From Tubulanus polymorphus (lineage: Eukaryota; Nemertea; Palaeonemertea; Tubulaniformes; Tubulanidae), in NCBI RefSeq assembly GCF_964204645.1, contig NC_134031.1:5377001-5441000 (forward strand): DNA of 64,000 nucleotides, given 5' to 3'. This document shows, piece after piece, positions 13,519-37,669 of this stretch. The notes under the pieces are model-generated. The model was given only the letters and a program-made list of their open reading frames with translations. It made no database searches and was not told the DNA's origin. A program made the translations under genes and the position numbers. Each line of letters opens with the position of its first letter. Within the stretch, counting starts at the first letter, position 1.

Positions 13519-14604
13519 AGGGGAACGATATACCATCTTACTAAAGAAGTGAAGGGCCCAAGCTAAGCCGTTTGTGTTGGCTGGGACTGATGTCCCGATA
13601 ACCGGTAGATAATCTATACAATTAATCGTTCATTTAAATCGTATACAAATACACTAATCTAAGTGTTGAACATAGTTTTGTTAAAATAACGGTGATAAAA
13701 ATATCGCCTATCATGCTATATACAGAGGATTGTGTTTGGTGTTAGTTATTTCAACGGTGGGAAGGCATTCAATAATGTATATAAATTATTCATTTTTTCA
13801 ACCCGAACCACTAAACTCAGTATGGTGCTTGTGATGATGGGTACTTCATATATATAATGGGGGATATTCACTTTTAGTTAGGCCTTCCTGACCATGACTC
13901 ATGTATCTACGAGCCACGGTCTTTTTACCGTACGGACATACGATATACTTAGATCAGTTGCTGTTTACGACTTTCATTTTTTACGCTTTTAAAACCGTTA
14001 CAATAATGTTTTTACTGATATGCATTTTCTAAGGGGTTATGAGGGGTGCAAGTCGATGTGCACTACGTCATCAATATTGTCGTTTCAAAATAACAATTAC
14101 AATTGTGAAATTTTGCCATTTATTTTGTAATTAAACATATTTCATGACTCTTATTTTCTACTTGATAGATGTTCATGTCTTTTTGATAATCAATTTTTCA
14201 GAGATAGTCATCAATCTATCGAAGCTAGACTGATTTCCAGTCAGTGTTCATCGGTATTACATTCAAATTCAAAACAACTCAATTGATCCATCATATCATA
14301 ACCAAGCAATATATATGCGTTATTTTTCAAGGCATCAATAAACTTTCAAGTTAGTTTTTTTGTAATTTCTCGCAACAATCATTCGGTATATCGTCACGTC
14401 GAGGATCGGCGATCATCACAGCCTTTTTCCTCATATTTTGTCACGAGTTCTTCAAACCAGAATGCCATTTCAGAGGATACATTCATTCTTATTCTTGGAG
14501 ACGATTAACAAACATCTCATGTTAAATAAGACTGAATCTTGGTACATCACTAGGACCTTTTTCCGGTGTTATTCCATCCCCTGAGTCCTAAAGTTCTCGA
14601 TGAA

Positions 14605-14690
14605 TATTCATCCTCCCTCACCGGGGATTCGAACCCGATGGCATCGCGAGACTGCCATAGCACGAACGGTGGCTGTCTCGATACCGCGTG
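14605..14690 (-). repeat. tRNA-derived SINE fragment
   Basis: Read on the minus strand this contains gggttcgaatccccggtgag, a perfect RNA polymerase III B box (GGTTCGAATCC) followed by a 3' acceptor-like segment. The 5' half does not fold into a convincing tRNA and no anticodon arm can be assigned, so a SINE head is more likely than a functional tRNA gene. Confidence 0.5.
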
Positions 14691-14702
14691 TTCAAACCCT
14701 TA

Positions 14703-14960
14703 TCCAAGTTCAATTTCAAGTTCAAGTTAATTTATTTCCAATAAACGAACACGTGCAACATTCACGATTACAGGACTGAAAAAAATTTTTGATTTTTGAA
14801 TAAATGTAAATTAAGATGCCAGACAAAAATGAAAGGGTTACAATTTTAATTTCCATGAGGGCCAAGCAAAGCCTAGAAGACCACTGAAGTGAGCAGCCAA
14901 GAAAGGAAAAAAATGAACTGAAATATTGTATGCGAAGACCCTGCAGGGGATATTTCATAA
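14703..14960 (-). mobile_element. LINE-like 3' end, minus strand
   Basis: On the minus strand this ends in aataaattaacttgaacttg and further ttgaa/ctt repeats. That tail is similar in type to the LINE tail at 13035-13055 (aataaacttaacttaaactt). The 78-codon frame at 14722-14958 shows no conserved motif. I therefore call it a 3' UTR/terminus of a LINE-type copy, at modest confidence. Confidence 0.35.
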
Positions 14961-16073
14961 TGTGGCTGCTTTGTATAATTTCTGTTTACCATCGGTTTAA
15001 CTCGTCTATAAAACCAAGCACTAGGATTACACACAAAGAAATAAGGATTCAGGTTGAAGTCGATTTTGATTACCTTAGGAAATTACTGCTTAGATTTGAA
15101 ATGTACATTATCTATATCCGGTTAACATTCGTTTGTATTTCATGTCATTTCGGCACATGTCACGTCTTCATACTTAATATTCGCTGCCCTGATGTCTTCA
15201 GATTCGATAGGTGAATTTCGGCGGTAGCCTCTGCTAATGCAGATAAACTCGAGCACCATTTCAATGGTTCGTTGAAAACCATTTAGTTATGATATTTCGA
15301 TAAATTTTGACAGTTCGTCGTTGTGCGTACATAAACTGATGCATACTTCACTACATCTAATTGGATATACTTGGAATTGAGCACAATGCTTATCGAATGC
15401 GCCAAAGCATCGTTGGGCCATCCTAAATTTGTAGCGATACAAAATGTAATTGAATATACAGTATTATTTATTAATGACTCTGCGGAGGCTCGTTAAAAAA
15501 AACCCTATTTATTCAAATGTCATATGAACGATCGTTAGCGAAGACTGACTGAGGGATCTGACTTCAGCGCGCGTGGAACTAAAATGTAAATTGTTTGTTT
15601 AACGGGATGTAACGGTTAATTCAATTAGATTCTTGACTTCGATGAAAGTGTATAGACGGGAAGTCGTGAATGCGGGAATATCGACTTCGGTAACAAAACC
15701 CCGCACAGTCTGAAATACAATTAAGCGCTCTAGAAGAGAAACTACACGTAAATCATCGAATTTAATTCACCCGAGTTAACAATATCAGTTTCTAGTAGAT
15801 ATTACACGCGTAGATGTTATTCGAAATAGTGTATTTTCCGGACCGATAAATTCTAGCTGTAAAAACGCAATACCAAATAAAAAGATCCACTCAATTACGT
15901 AACTACATTCTATAAAATTTCTTTGGCTTGAAATGTATATATACGAAGGCTAGTGACCCTAAACGAATTGAGTATTTTAGAAGAATCCGAGAAAATAACA
16001 CAATGAAAATATAGAAATTTATCTTATTTTCCTTTCCTAGTTCAATTTCGTATGTACATACACATGTAATGAC

Positions 16074-16510
16074 TTGTCCTTGCAATTCCGTACTACAAAT
16101 CTTAAGCTCCCAATAGAAACTGGCAGATGGAATAATGTAGAGCGTGCTGAAAGAATATGTCAATTGTGTAATAATGGGATTGGGGACGAATTTCATTATC
16201 TTTTCAACTGTACATATTTAAATGATGGTAGGGAATTGTATCTAGACAGGAGATTTTATACGAACCCCAACCTTTTCAAATACAAATTATTAATCCAAAC
16301 TAAATATAGAGCCGAACTTCGTAAACTGTGTATTTTTGTTGGTAGAATTATGAAATTTTTCAATTGATAGCTCACATATCGATATTTAATCATGTATCTA
16401 TCTACTGTACGTCATATATAATGTATTTATTTTTATGTATACTGTATCACTCGAATTGTCTTTGTATTAAAACCAAGAGTTTGTCAAATAAATTGAAGTA
16501 AAGTAAAGTA
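16074..16510 (+). mobile_element. LINE retrotransposon 3' end with zinc-knuckle ORF2 terminus
   Basis: A frame of about 97 codons ending at 16367 carries FRTTNLKLPIETGRWNNVER, then RICQLCNNGIGDEFHYLFNC. This is the C-x2-C-x8-H-x4-C knuckle and preceding basic segment typical of the ORF2 C-terminus of animal LINEs. It is 5'-truncated. The 3' UTR ends at about 16495-16510 in ttgaagtaaagtaaagtatg, a short tandem tail. It is more intact than the 12.8 kb copy and differs in sequence, so two insertion events are likely. Confidence 0.75.
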
Positions 16511-17287
16511 TGCAAATATAGGTAGATTAGAAGGGACGTTTTTGACGTAGGCCCTATTAGCTGAAAACGAATACGAGATTTCTGCGAACTATAGAGAAAC
16601 CGGAAGTGAATGATTTGTCGATAAAATCGGTAAATCGTCTGTACCTGACATATCTAATATAGTTTATTGATTTTTGATACTAACGATAAGAAATTAATAT
16701 GCGCAATAATCACACGCAAATCGTCCATTACGTGGCAACTAGACCCTTCATTAGTTATGAATGTTTCGCCAAGCCTGTTATTCATTTTTTCTGATTCATC
16801 ATGATTCCATATTGATTTTCACAGTTGCCGCCTTGTATATGAAATATGCTTTCTATTTGTACAAACGAAAAATTGAAATATTTTGATATCCATAGATATA
16901 TCTTATTGATAAGCACAGTGAAGTTAGATTTTTCAACGTTGAAAATACACAATCTTGTGAACCGTAAACTCGACGGAGCTTTCGATCAAAATCCACGGAT
17001 CTTCGTCAATGTATTAGTGTTGTCAGGGTGTATCATTTCTAGGCAGATTTCCTATTGTAGTTGGTGTAAGCATACTCACATTGACAAATACAGAATATAT
17101 TGTCTAATCGATAATTGAAAATGGGATGAATTTGGAAGCTATAGATCACCTTATCTTATCATTCCTTTTCTTTACCAACGTCCCTCGAAGCACCAATGAA
17201 ATTTCCGACGGACCAATTGATAATGTTTTTAAGCTGAACTAATCGAATAAGGATCTTTTTCATTTGGTAGGGATTGACAATTCCACG

Positions 17288-29468
<12,181 letters not shown>

Positions 29469-30364
29469 AATACTATTCTCTTTTTATCCATTTGTGATAT
29501 AAATAAAGTGAAGTCATAAATAACATAAAATTAGAATAAAATTTTTGTTGCAATCTGATTTGATTTTTTTCCGAAGTGAAGTACATCTGTTTTGCTGTGA
29601 GCCATCATTTTGAACCCTGGTACTCGTCATTTATCGCGGCAATATTTTCAAACCTGCGCAGGACGATCGACGATCTACATCACCTGCAGCCTTTGTATAT
29701 AGTCCCTGCGCTCTTGATATCGATGCATCGAGCAAGGCTGTCATTTGCAAGACCAAGATTATATTCACCATTATCTTCTGGGATAAGTTTCTGCACCCTG
29801 ATCAAGGTTAATAGTGGGAAAAATCAGAATTCGACATAGAAAGCGAGTCGGAACAGATCACTGCGAAACTCTATTTTTAATTTTGAAGTCCTCTGACTTC
29901 CGTTTCCGTTTACTAGCACTGCACTTCTTGACCTATGTTACAGGAAAACTATCGAGTCAAAAATGAGCTTTGGTATACCATACTGGAGAATAGCAAACAA
30001 CTTCAAAGGTCAGAGGACTATTTCCGTATTGATTGATTTATCTTTATATTTGAAATAAGTAAGTTTTTGGTAGTTTCTCCCATCATTTGACTTCGATTCA
30101 AAACAATTTTGACTGTTAAAAAAATGTTTCCGTAGTCCTTCCAAGATTCTAATACAAGAATTCATATTTTTATCTTTCCCCTTCCATTTTAAAACGTCTA
30201 TGATAGTTGAAATTCTTTTCCCTACATCCTTCCATTTTTCCTACAGAAATTCGTTCTCCGAGTTATCGAAAAGGAAGGCCTTATATAAATAATTTCAAAA
30301 ACTCACGCACGAAAAATTCACTCCACCTTTCACCGAAAACTGTAATTTCTGAATTTCACACTAA

Positions 30365-30500
30365 TGGAACTGGGCCCAGAGTAAACCTCAAACTCATACA
30401 ACTGTGGAATTGTATTCGCTGTAACTTACACAACTGTAGTACTGAATCCAAAGGCAAATTGAACCCACATAACTGTGGAACTGAATTCAGAGTTAAATTA
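30365..30500. repeat. Decayed relative of MITE family A
   Basis: Contains three spaced versions of the family A end (caactgtggaattg, caactgtagtactgaatc, aactgtggaactgaattc), interleaved with gagttaaa/gtaaac segments. It looks like a rearranged or partly tandem copy of the elements at 6832 and 42951. Confidence 0.45.
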
Positions 30501-30973
30501 AAGCCGATATTCGACAGAATATACTGAATAAGAATATTACGTATTTATATTTATTTGATTTTCTATAAATGAACTCAAGGTACAAAATATTTGGCCGGAA
30601 CACGAAATATCAGTGATATACACAATGTATTTGTACAAAATAAATTAGAATATAGCGATCAATTCATCAAATGGAAATGGAATATAAACTATTGATATGT
30701 ATCTTATGTGGTATATAATATACTGATGGTTTTGACGATACAATTGAATATGTATTCAATAAATCATGGCTTATGGCGAGATAGTATTTGCGAGTAAAAC
30801 CCTAGCCATGTTCTAGAAGTGTACAGACTTAACTTAGTATATGTATATTCCTATATCATAAATGTCTTCGATAAATAGTTAGCTCATTGGTCGAAGATAG
30901 TCAACACAATTTGGGCTGTTGTGTATCAGCCCGAGACGTAGATCTAAGTTCTAGAAGATCTAATTCAAAAACC

Positions 30974-31289
30974 GGGGCGGATCCAGAAATTTGAGCTAAG
31001 GCACTCATGCACAGTTTTTTTTCCCAGATATAATTTATCATACATCAATGAAAAATGCATTCTCCTGAAATTTGACGATCAAAACTAATTTGAAATTAAG
31101 AATGATTAATGCGTAAAATGCATATACATTTTTATGTTCACAAATCTACATATTTTTACACTTAGTTTCATGCCCATGTTCAAATTGTGGTTGGTTCATC
31201 ATTAATATCATTGAAATCACTATCAGAAAATTTGAGAACACAGAGCAGGGGGTGAGACCCCCTGGACTCCCTTCTTAGATCCGCCCCTG
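30974..31289. repeat. MITE with GGGGCGGATCC termini
   Basis: The left end is ggggcggatccagaa, and the right end ttcttagatccgcccctg is its inverted partner, bounding about 315 bp. The interior is AT-rich and non-coding. The ggaaggcccgggtccc/ggcggatctagga sequence at about 44669-44705 in a Brambleberry intron looks like a partial relative. Confidence 0.6.
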
Positions 31290-31412
31290 AAAAAGCTATA
31301 CAATACTTAACGACAATTTGTTTTAATTATAGTTATACAGTCAGCAGTTCAATTATTTTGATTTTTCCATCGTTCGAAACGGTCAAAGACGATGCTTTTG
31401 GAAAACGTTTCA

Positions 31413-34400
31413 TTAAGCGATACTCGAGTCTGCAGCTCGAAGTTCCGACGTATTGTCCGTGTCAGAACACGAAACCTGATAAACTCTCACTTCGTGACGA
31501 CCGTAAAAGCCGCATTGAGTTAAAACCAGTCTGCCGTCGTCGTCCATTTCGACCGACATCGGATACTGTAACCCGTCCCTCTCCGACAACAAATCCCGTA
31601 GATATTTACCGAACGGGTCGAACACGGCGATTCGGTGATTATCGCTATCGGCAATAGCGATATTACCGTCTAAATCTAAACACAACCCGCGCGGACAGTT
31701 CAACTTTCCCTGCCCGAATCGGTACAGCGGACGGCCGTTCTTATTGTAGACTTTCACGCAATTGTTCGTCGAATCCGTTACGATGATGTTATCGTCCTCG
31801 TCGACGCATAAAAAGTGCGGACTCGGAAGATCGACGTCGCTGAATATTCGGGCGCAGAATTTATTGATTAGAATACCGTCGGGACTGTGCACGGTAATGA
31901 ACGAGCGTTCGCTGTCGCACATCACTACGTTACCGTTGCTCATCACGGCGATTCCGGCAGGGTATTTGAACAAACCGTGGCCGAAACGATTCACCAACGA
32001 ACCGTTCTCATTGAACACCTTAACCCCGTTCGATTCCTCGTCGCTGACGTAGACGAGTCCGTCGACGGGGTTAGAAATGACGCGCTTAGGTTTGACGCAA
32101 TCCAGTCCGATATAGCGAACGAACTTTCCATCGTTTTTGCTGAGAATTTGAAGTCGTTTGTTGTTTTTATCGCAGACGATCACGTCACCGCTCGGCAGGA
32201 AATTGGCGTGTACGGGCCAATCGAACTGTGCCCTGCCTTCACCCCGCCCTTCGACGTGCCACAGTAATTCGCAATTCCACACTTCTTTACACTTCTCGCT
32301 TTCGTAAATAAAATCGAATACGACTTTTTCGGGACCGTCTAGTCCTACGGTGCTGTAGCGAGCTAACAGCGATCGCGGACTCAACCAGAGATCTCCGTCG
32401 TTCGATTTCAGCGCATTTCGCGTGATATCTTGCTCCACTATAGAAATCATATCTTCGCTTACGGCGGCGATCTGATCATCGGCACATTTGTCTAAAATCT
32501 CCTCGACGATGTCGTGATCAACTTTAAGAGCGGCGTATCTGCCGTACAGACGGTTTTGTTGTCTCATGAGCTGAGCTAACGTGGGCCCGAACCGCTCGTC
32601 CAATTTTAGTCTTTCTTGTTCATAATCAACTGAAAAATTACCGAGAAACTTGAATCATTCTTTTATTCAGACCGACTGGTAGGGAAGCGTCCTGGGGCCG
32701 TATCTATAAGGGAAAGGTTTTTCGTGTAAGTTCCGAGTTTGTAATTCGCAAAAAATAGTTTTCTCAGTTAGAAGTGATTTTGGCGTTTTATTCCCAGTTA
32801 GTAACTTGAAATAAACTAGTAGTTAAAAGTGATTTGTAAGTTAATTCCGACTTTGTAACTGGGAATGAACAAAGTTTCCTCAGTTGAAAGTGATTTTCTG
32901 GATTATTCCGATATAGTAACTCGGATAAACCTCCAAATTTCATTTCGAGTTAGTTACAAACTCGGAATTAACCTTGAAAATTATTTCTGAAATTAATATG
33001 TCACCAGGACGCTTCCGTAAAATTGACATTTACCGATTTCACTGTTAATTCGTATTTGCAAATAAGAAATAAAAACCTTACAGAACAATTAATTAGTTTT
33101 ATCTAAACAAATATGTTAAACAAAAATAAAGATTGATCCGTAATCAAAACAAGTTTTACACGCTGAGTGAATTTCGCAATTTCTTATTTAGATAGTTGAG
33201 CCTCCAATGTGACATGGTGAAAAATTGTTTTTTTTTTTGTCCTGGGAACGAAATAATCTTTTTGTTCGAACGAAACACATTTCGTTCGACGGAAATGTTT
33301 TTCGTGGAAACTTATGAAAAATGAATTTATTATTAGTAAGTATAATCATCTTCGAAGCTGACCTTCATCTGGATATGCGCACGCAGCATCTCGACCTGGT
33401 TGTTCTCTGGTTGATTCCGATTGGTTGAAATCGGAACATTTTGCCTGCAAACTCGCTATATTATCGTAGTAATCCTTGTGAGTAACTTTTTCGGTGAGGG
33501 CGATTTGAAGTAGTTTGTTGTACAGTTCGCCGCATTTCCCGTTAAGAGTATTCATTAGTTGACGCAGATGACGCTTCTCGTGTTCGATGTGCTGGCTGCC
33601 GCAGACGGCGTTGTAAACCCCTGCAAAAACAATACGATATACACGTATACATGAGCGTGAACATAATATTGTTACATGTACTTGCAAATCTCGATGCATC
33701 AAATTAGGTAGCCAGCAGAAATAAGCCCCCGATCGATCAGTTGCTTTGCCGGTTCAGACTGGATACACTAAATCGGAACAGGAATTTCCAATTGTGTACT
33801 TTTTGTACTTAGTATTATTTGAACAAAACATTACGTAATGTTAAATGTCAACAAACTGTATCTGTACTTCGATTTCCGATTTACAAATGAGACCCCCTCT
33901 GTTTCGTTAAAAAAATGCGGAGAGGGCATTTGTTACATGGGATTCGAACCTACCACTGTACCAGATGGTGAACAGCATAACAGGATGTATAACTTAAGTA
34001 TCTAAAATCTCCTCCTTAATATAACATTTCCAATAACTATCAGTGTTTCACTGAAATTGATTTTCATTATTCTGACTAATATGGATTCGTATGATTGTGA
34101 TATTCAATTTCTAATATTCATAATATTTGTTATCATTAACTCTGTCTGTGATCGTCTATTTATTCTGTCAAGCTCAAAATTCATGTCATCAAACATTAGT
34201 AAACAGGACGTTATCAAACTGTTTGTTCGATGGGCAATACAAACAGCGAGTGCGGAGTTTATCACGATATATATCCAATAATTCCAGGGTCGGAATGAAC
34301 CATGTCTACATCATGCATATGTATATACACGTATATCATATACAGAATTTTCTATTGGATATTTTGTAACAACGTCAAAACCATAGCGAAATCCACAATA

Positions 34401-35875
34401 AGTAATGAGTTATGGGAGCTACAAATGCCGAAACGTTTCGACCGTTGCCATCGTCATCAAGTAGAATGATGAAATCAGTTAGAATATGTCTCCACTTCTA
34501 ACTATGATTGCTGGATTTGACCATTGACTCAATTATTAGAGTCCATGGTTCGACTGAACATGATTTGTCGTAATTCACCGAGTAGCGTGCCCAAATATAT
34601 GAGCAATAGATACTTATGTCTGTTTTTCTGATGGTGCACACGATTTTCTCTCCGTCTTTTATTATTAAAAAAAACTTTTTAGAGATAAAAAAAAAAGAAG
34701 TACGTTACAAGCTATTCCATATCTCTTTATAGATCCGGTGCCATTAAAATCGAATAAATATTTGTTTTTCAGCTGTAACCTTCAGCATTGCTTAGATTTA
34801 TGAGTCATGCGCGGGCCATATTCGAAGTAGATTATTTTTCTATTCTACCACCGCGTCTGATGTACGATTATTTGTTGATAAAAAGTGTAAAAGTTCACGA
34901 AATTCAAAGATGTTTTCCTTTCTTAATACATTTATATCTCGATTGTTATCGATTTTCCTGGATATACAATATTCTAAGGAAGGTCCTTCATCGGGGTCCT
35001 TTATGTTTTCGTGCCATTATGTTGCGAGAACCCGTTGTTTACGGGCCGCTATTTGGCACGCGTTTTAATGTATACACAATACCCCTGCTGTGGATATATC
35101 CTATCTAAAATACACTGCGAATAATCCCGATTTCTAGGAACAAATCGATTTGATATTAGAGCCCATATATAACTCGTGAAGCCGAATGTAAACAAAGACG
35201 ATTCATTCCATAATTGATAATGCATATTTATTGCAAGGTCGTCATATTATCTATCAAATTTTGTTCGCGTTTTATCAAGAACTTGAGTAAATTATGGTAG
35301 AAAGAGGTCAATTGATCTTTGACTTCTATTAGGCTATGTTAAATTGGAATGAAAAGTAAATAACGAATATTGAAAAAGAAATAATGACTTAATGTACAAT
35401 TAATACGATACTTATAGATAGGCTGAAGATATTGCACTATTTTAGGTACAAAATTAATTACTAAACTAAAGAAATGCTGCAAGATTTTGAAGGCCAAATG
35501 CGACAAGTATTTTTGATATCGATACGTTAGTTACAAGCGAATACCTTCCAATACGGGTTCATTATCCACCGCCGAAGCCGATATCTGCGATAAAGCGTCG
35601 AATATCGTTTGCATCTTTTCTGAAAGATTCGACATTTTTTCGATGGCCACGTCGTCCCGTAGTCCGGCGATACCCTCGGCCGGTAAGTAGGTGGAATCGC
35701 GACATTTCGGACAAACGATGCAGATGTTGACCTGTTTGAAATGGCTGCCCTGTTGGGCCAGATGCCGCTCCAGACATTGTTCGCAGAACGTGTGAAAACA
35801 CGATAATATTTTGGGCGTTCTAAAACGATCGTAGCAAATCGGACAATGCAATGCGTCCTCGCGCAGACGTTCCAT
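31413..35875 (-). CDS. RING-finger NHL-repeat protein (TRIM-NHL-like E3 ubiquitin ligase)
   Basis: Three exons, complement(join(31413..32629,33363..33620,35545..35875)), in phase and giving 601 residues. The N-terminus is a C3HC4 RING: CPICYDRFRTPKILSCFHTF, then CEQC and CPKC, expected to recruit an E2 enzyme. The middle (about residues 112-200) is helical with HEKRHLRQLMNT and probably forms the coiled coil seen in TRIM proteins; I see no B-box. The last 280 or so residues hold NHL beta-propeller repeats: HANFLPSGDVIVCDKNNKRL, YPAGIAVMSNGNVVMCDSER, PHFLCVDEDDNIIVTDSTNN, CPRGLCLDLDGNIAIADSDN and YPMSVEMDDDGRLV. NHL domains bind RNA or protein in this family (Brat, LIN-41, NHL-1). The donor at 33362 (gtcagc) is weak but removes a nearby stop. 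Relatives lacking a B-box exist (NHL-1/TRIM32-like), so the target is unknown. Confidence 0.87.
32684..33018. repeat. MITE family B, copy 2, with internal tandem units
   Basis: Within intron 2 of the RING-NHL gene. The left end gggaagcgtcctgggg is inverted at the right end as caccaggacgcttccg. Inside, an approximately 65-bp unit (ttccgagtttgtaa ... ttttctcagttagaagtgat) is repeated about four times with drift. The unit number differs from the 20.4 kb copy, so the family varies by internal array length. Confidence 0.75.
33925..34000 (-). repeat. tRNA-like SINE fragment with B box
   Basis: On the minus strand tggtaggttcgaatcccatg contains a perfect B box. No A box or complete cloverleaf could be drawn, so this is a SINE relic rather than a tRNA gene. 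It is in intron 1 of the RING-NHL gene. Confidence 0.4.
34390..34510 (-). repeat. Repeat fragment with a TGATGACGATGGCAACGGTCGAAACG-like motif
   Basis: Read on the minus strand: ttgatgacgatggcaacgg, then tcgaaacgtttcggc. Motifs of this form (TGATGA...GGCAAC...CGAAACG) are familiar from termini of Penelope-like elements. The assignment is from memory of the motif, with no coding sequence here to confirm it. Confidence 0.35.
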
Positions 35876-37669
35876 TTATAATCCGGGTTTGTTTACGTAC
35901 ACACGAACGTATTCCAATACGACACAAAGCGGAAATCTCGAATCGAAAATATATTTCCAGTCTTAGGTTAATAAAGAAAATCCATAACAATTTCCGAAAT
36001 CCATGTCTAATGACATATCTTAGTCTATACAATATTTGGTATGTCGTATTATATGACCCGATTTCGCTAATCTAGATGACAGTATGGCGAAATAGAGCAT
36101 TCGCTAATGCGCATGTCGGAAATGAAGTTATCGTGATAATGGCGCCCTAGGGGAAAATGGCGGGTGTGAATAAATGGCGCGAAAATTGAAGCAGACAAAT
36201 TGTAGTGATATGAATGGCTTGAGATAGACCCCTGTTTCTTTCAGTATCCGCATCGTTCAGTTGGTTCCTAACGTCAATTAGACCCCCAAGGAGCCCTTGC
36301 ACCGGGCAATAACTATATACTGGGCTGTAGCTCTCAAATAGTTCTATCTTCTGTAAAAGTTTCAGAGACTTTGACTGTTTTGTATTTTACTTATTAATTT
36401 CTAAACATTATTTTTGATATTTTGGGGTCTTTGGGCGTCAATTAGACCCCCAAGGAACCCTTGCACCGGGCAACAACTATATACTGGGCCGTAGCTCTCG
36501 AATAGTTCTATCTTCTCTGAAAATTTCAAAGACTTTGACCGTTTTGTATTTTACTTATTTATTTCTAAACATTATTTTTGATATTTTGGGTCGTTGGGCG
36601 TCAATTAAATCCCCAAGGAGCCCCTGCACCAGGCAATAACTATATACTGGGCTGTAGCTCTCAAATAGTTCTATCTTCTCTGAAAGTTTCAGAGACTTTG
36701 GCCGTTTTGTATCTTACTTATTAATTTCTAAACATTATTTTTGATATTTTGGGGTCTTTGGGCGTCAATTAGACCCCCAAGGAGCCCTTGCACCGGGCAA
36801 CAACTATATACTAGGCTGTAGCTCTTGAATAGATCTATCTTTTCTAAAAGTTTCAGAGACTTTGACCGTTTTGTATTTTACTTATTAATTTCTAAACATT
36901 ATTTTTGATATTTTGGGGTCTTTGGGCGTCAATTAGGCAGTTGGTTCACGTGAAACTCGGGAATGAAACGCGGGAGTTTCACCCGTATTGGTTTCGCCGC
37001 TCTAGCGACTGATTTCATTTTTACAGGAATGTGCTGGTTAAACGGCTGATATACCGCGCACTCAGTGAATTACACTGTTGTCAGAAGAATATGCCCAGAA
37101 TCGTTGTAGAATATTTCACGTGGAAAATAAATTACATGTTATGAAGAAGTAGATCATACCATATCGCTTCTCGTCATACTGAATTGAGATAGAGGATTTT
37201 TTCATACATTTCAAACCTGAGTTTCGCCATCGGGGCTTTGTGCGGATTTTGTGCACCTTTGCAAAATCTGAATCTAGGAGAATGTGCAGTTACTGTTCTT
37301 TTTCCGTTTCGAGAGTTTTTACATGTTTGTTTGGTTAGATTCATTTTATCTATGTAAATATGTACAACTTGGTTCGGGTCTCCAGTGCCCGTTTACGTGG
37401 ACTTTTCTTGTCATGTTTGAAGGAGGACACCTCTGCTACCGAATCTAGGTTAGATTCGAACTTATTTGTTGACTTAACGTTTGGCGACGTATTAGGTGAA
37501 CCCTGTTCATCCCCCAGGTCTTGTATAAGGAGGTAGCCGTGGGAGGCCAACTGTGTGCTGACAAAGTAGTCCTCACACAATGGCCTGGTCTTTTTTCACC
37601 GGTGAGTGGGGGTTGGATTTGGTCCCTGCATATCGCTAAATGATTGAGACATTATCAACCAAATGCCGA
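35876..37669. other. Intergenic region with a satellite array, between RING-NHL gene and GPCR
   Basis: Upstream (5') of the RING-NHL gene, so its promoter should lie near 35880-36200. The main content is the satellite at 36270-36940. Between 36950 and 37669 there is no convincing exon; the frame at 37350-37580 (minus) has no recognised motif and lies just beyond the GPCR stop. Confidence 0.4.
36270..36940. repeat. Satellite array, about four units of 164 bp
   Basis: Each unit starts gcgtcaattagacccccaag, runs through ggcaataactatatactggg and ctgtagctctcaaatag, and ends gatattttggggtctttggg. Starts fall near 36272, 36437, 36599, 36762 and 36927, so the period is about 163-165 bp. Units differ by a few per cent. 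The flanks share cagttggttc (36257 and 36941), immediately outside the array. Confidence 0.92.

Larger units (their letters stand above)
8530..17270. other. Long intergenic region between TRUB2 and the TMC gene
   Basis: No conserved protein-coding exon was found. The stretch holds a MITE (13301-13518), two LINE 3' ends on the plus strand (12772-13055, 16074-16510), a tRNA-like SINE fragment (14605-14690) and a LINE-like 3' end on the minus strand (14703-14960). A GC-richer patch at 10740-11340, containing a donor-like aggtaacg at about 11320, could be a distal promoter and 5' leader exon of the downstream TMC gene. That is inference from composition only. Elsewhere it is AT-rich unique DNA with nothing I can name. 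Confidence 0.5.
29469..31412. other. Intergenic region between the TMC and RING-NHL 3' ends
   Basis: The two genes converge here. It holds the TMC polyadenylation signal (29502), a decayed family A element (30365-30500) and a MITE with GGGGCGGATCC ends (30974-31289). No conserved coding sequence was seen; the frames at 29576-29839 and 30207-30527 have no motif and cross repeats. Confidence 0.45.

Noticed and set aside
31762-32267. Plus-strand frames opposite the NHL exon
   Set aside because: They are shadows of the NHL-repeat coding frame and have no motif.
34390-34510. Hammerhead ribozyme in the TGATGA...GAAACG repeat
   Set aside because: The stem II bases next to the TGATGA and GAAA cores do not pair as required and no stem III could be drawn; kept only as a repeat fragment.
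34788-35108. Plus-strand 106-codon frame after a 3'-splice-like tttttcag
   Set aside because: It lies in intron 1 of the RING-NHL gene, is rich in Ile/Phe/Tyr from AT-rich DNA and shows no family motif or partner exon.
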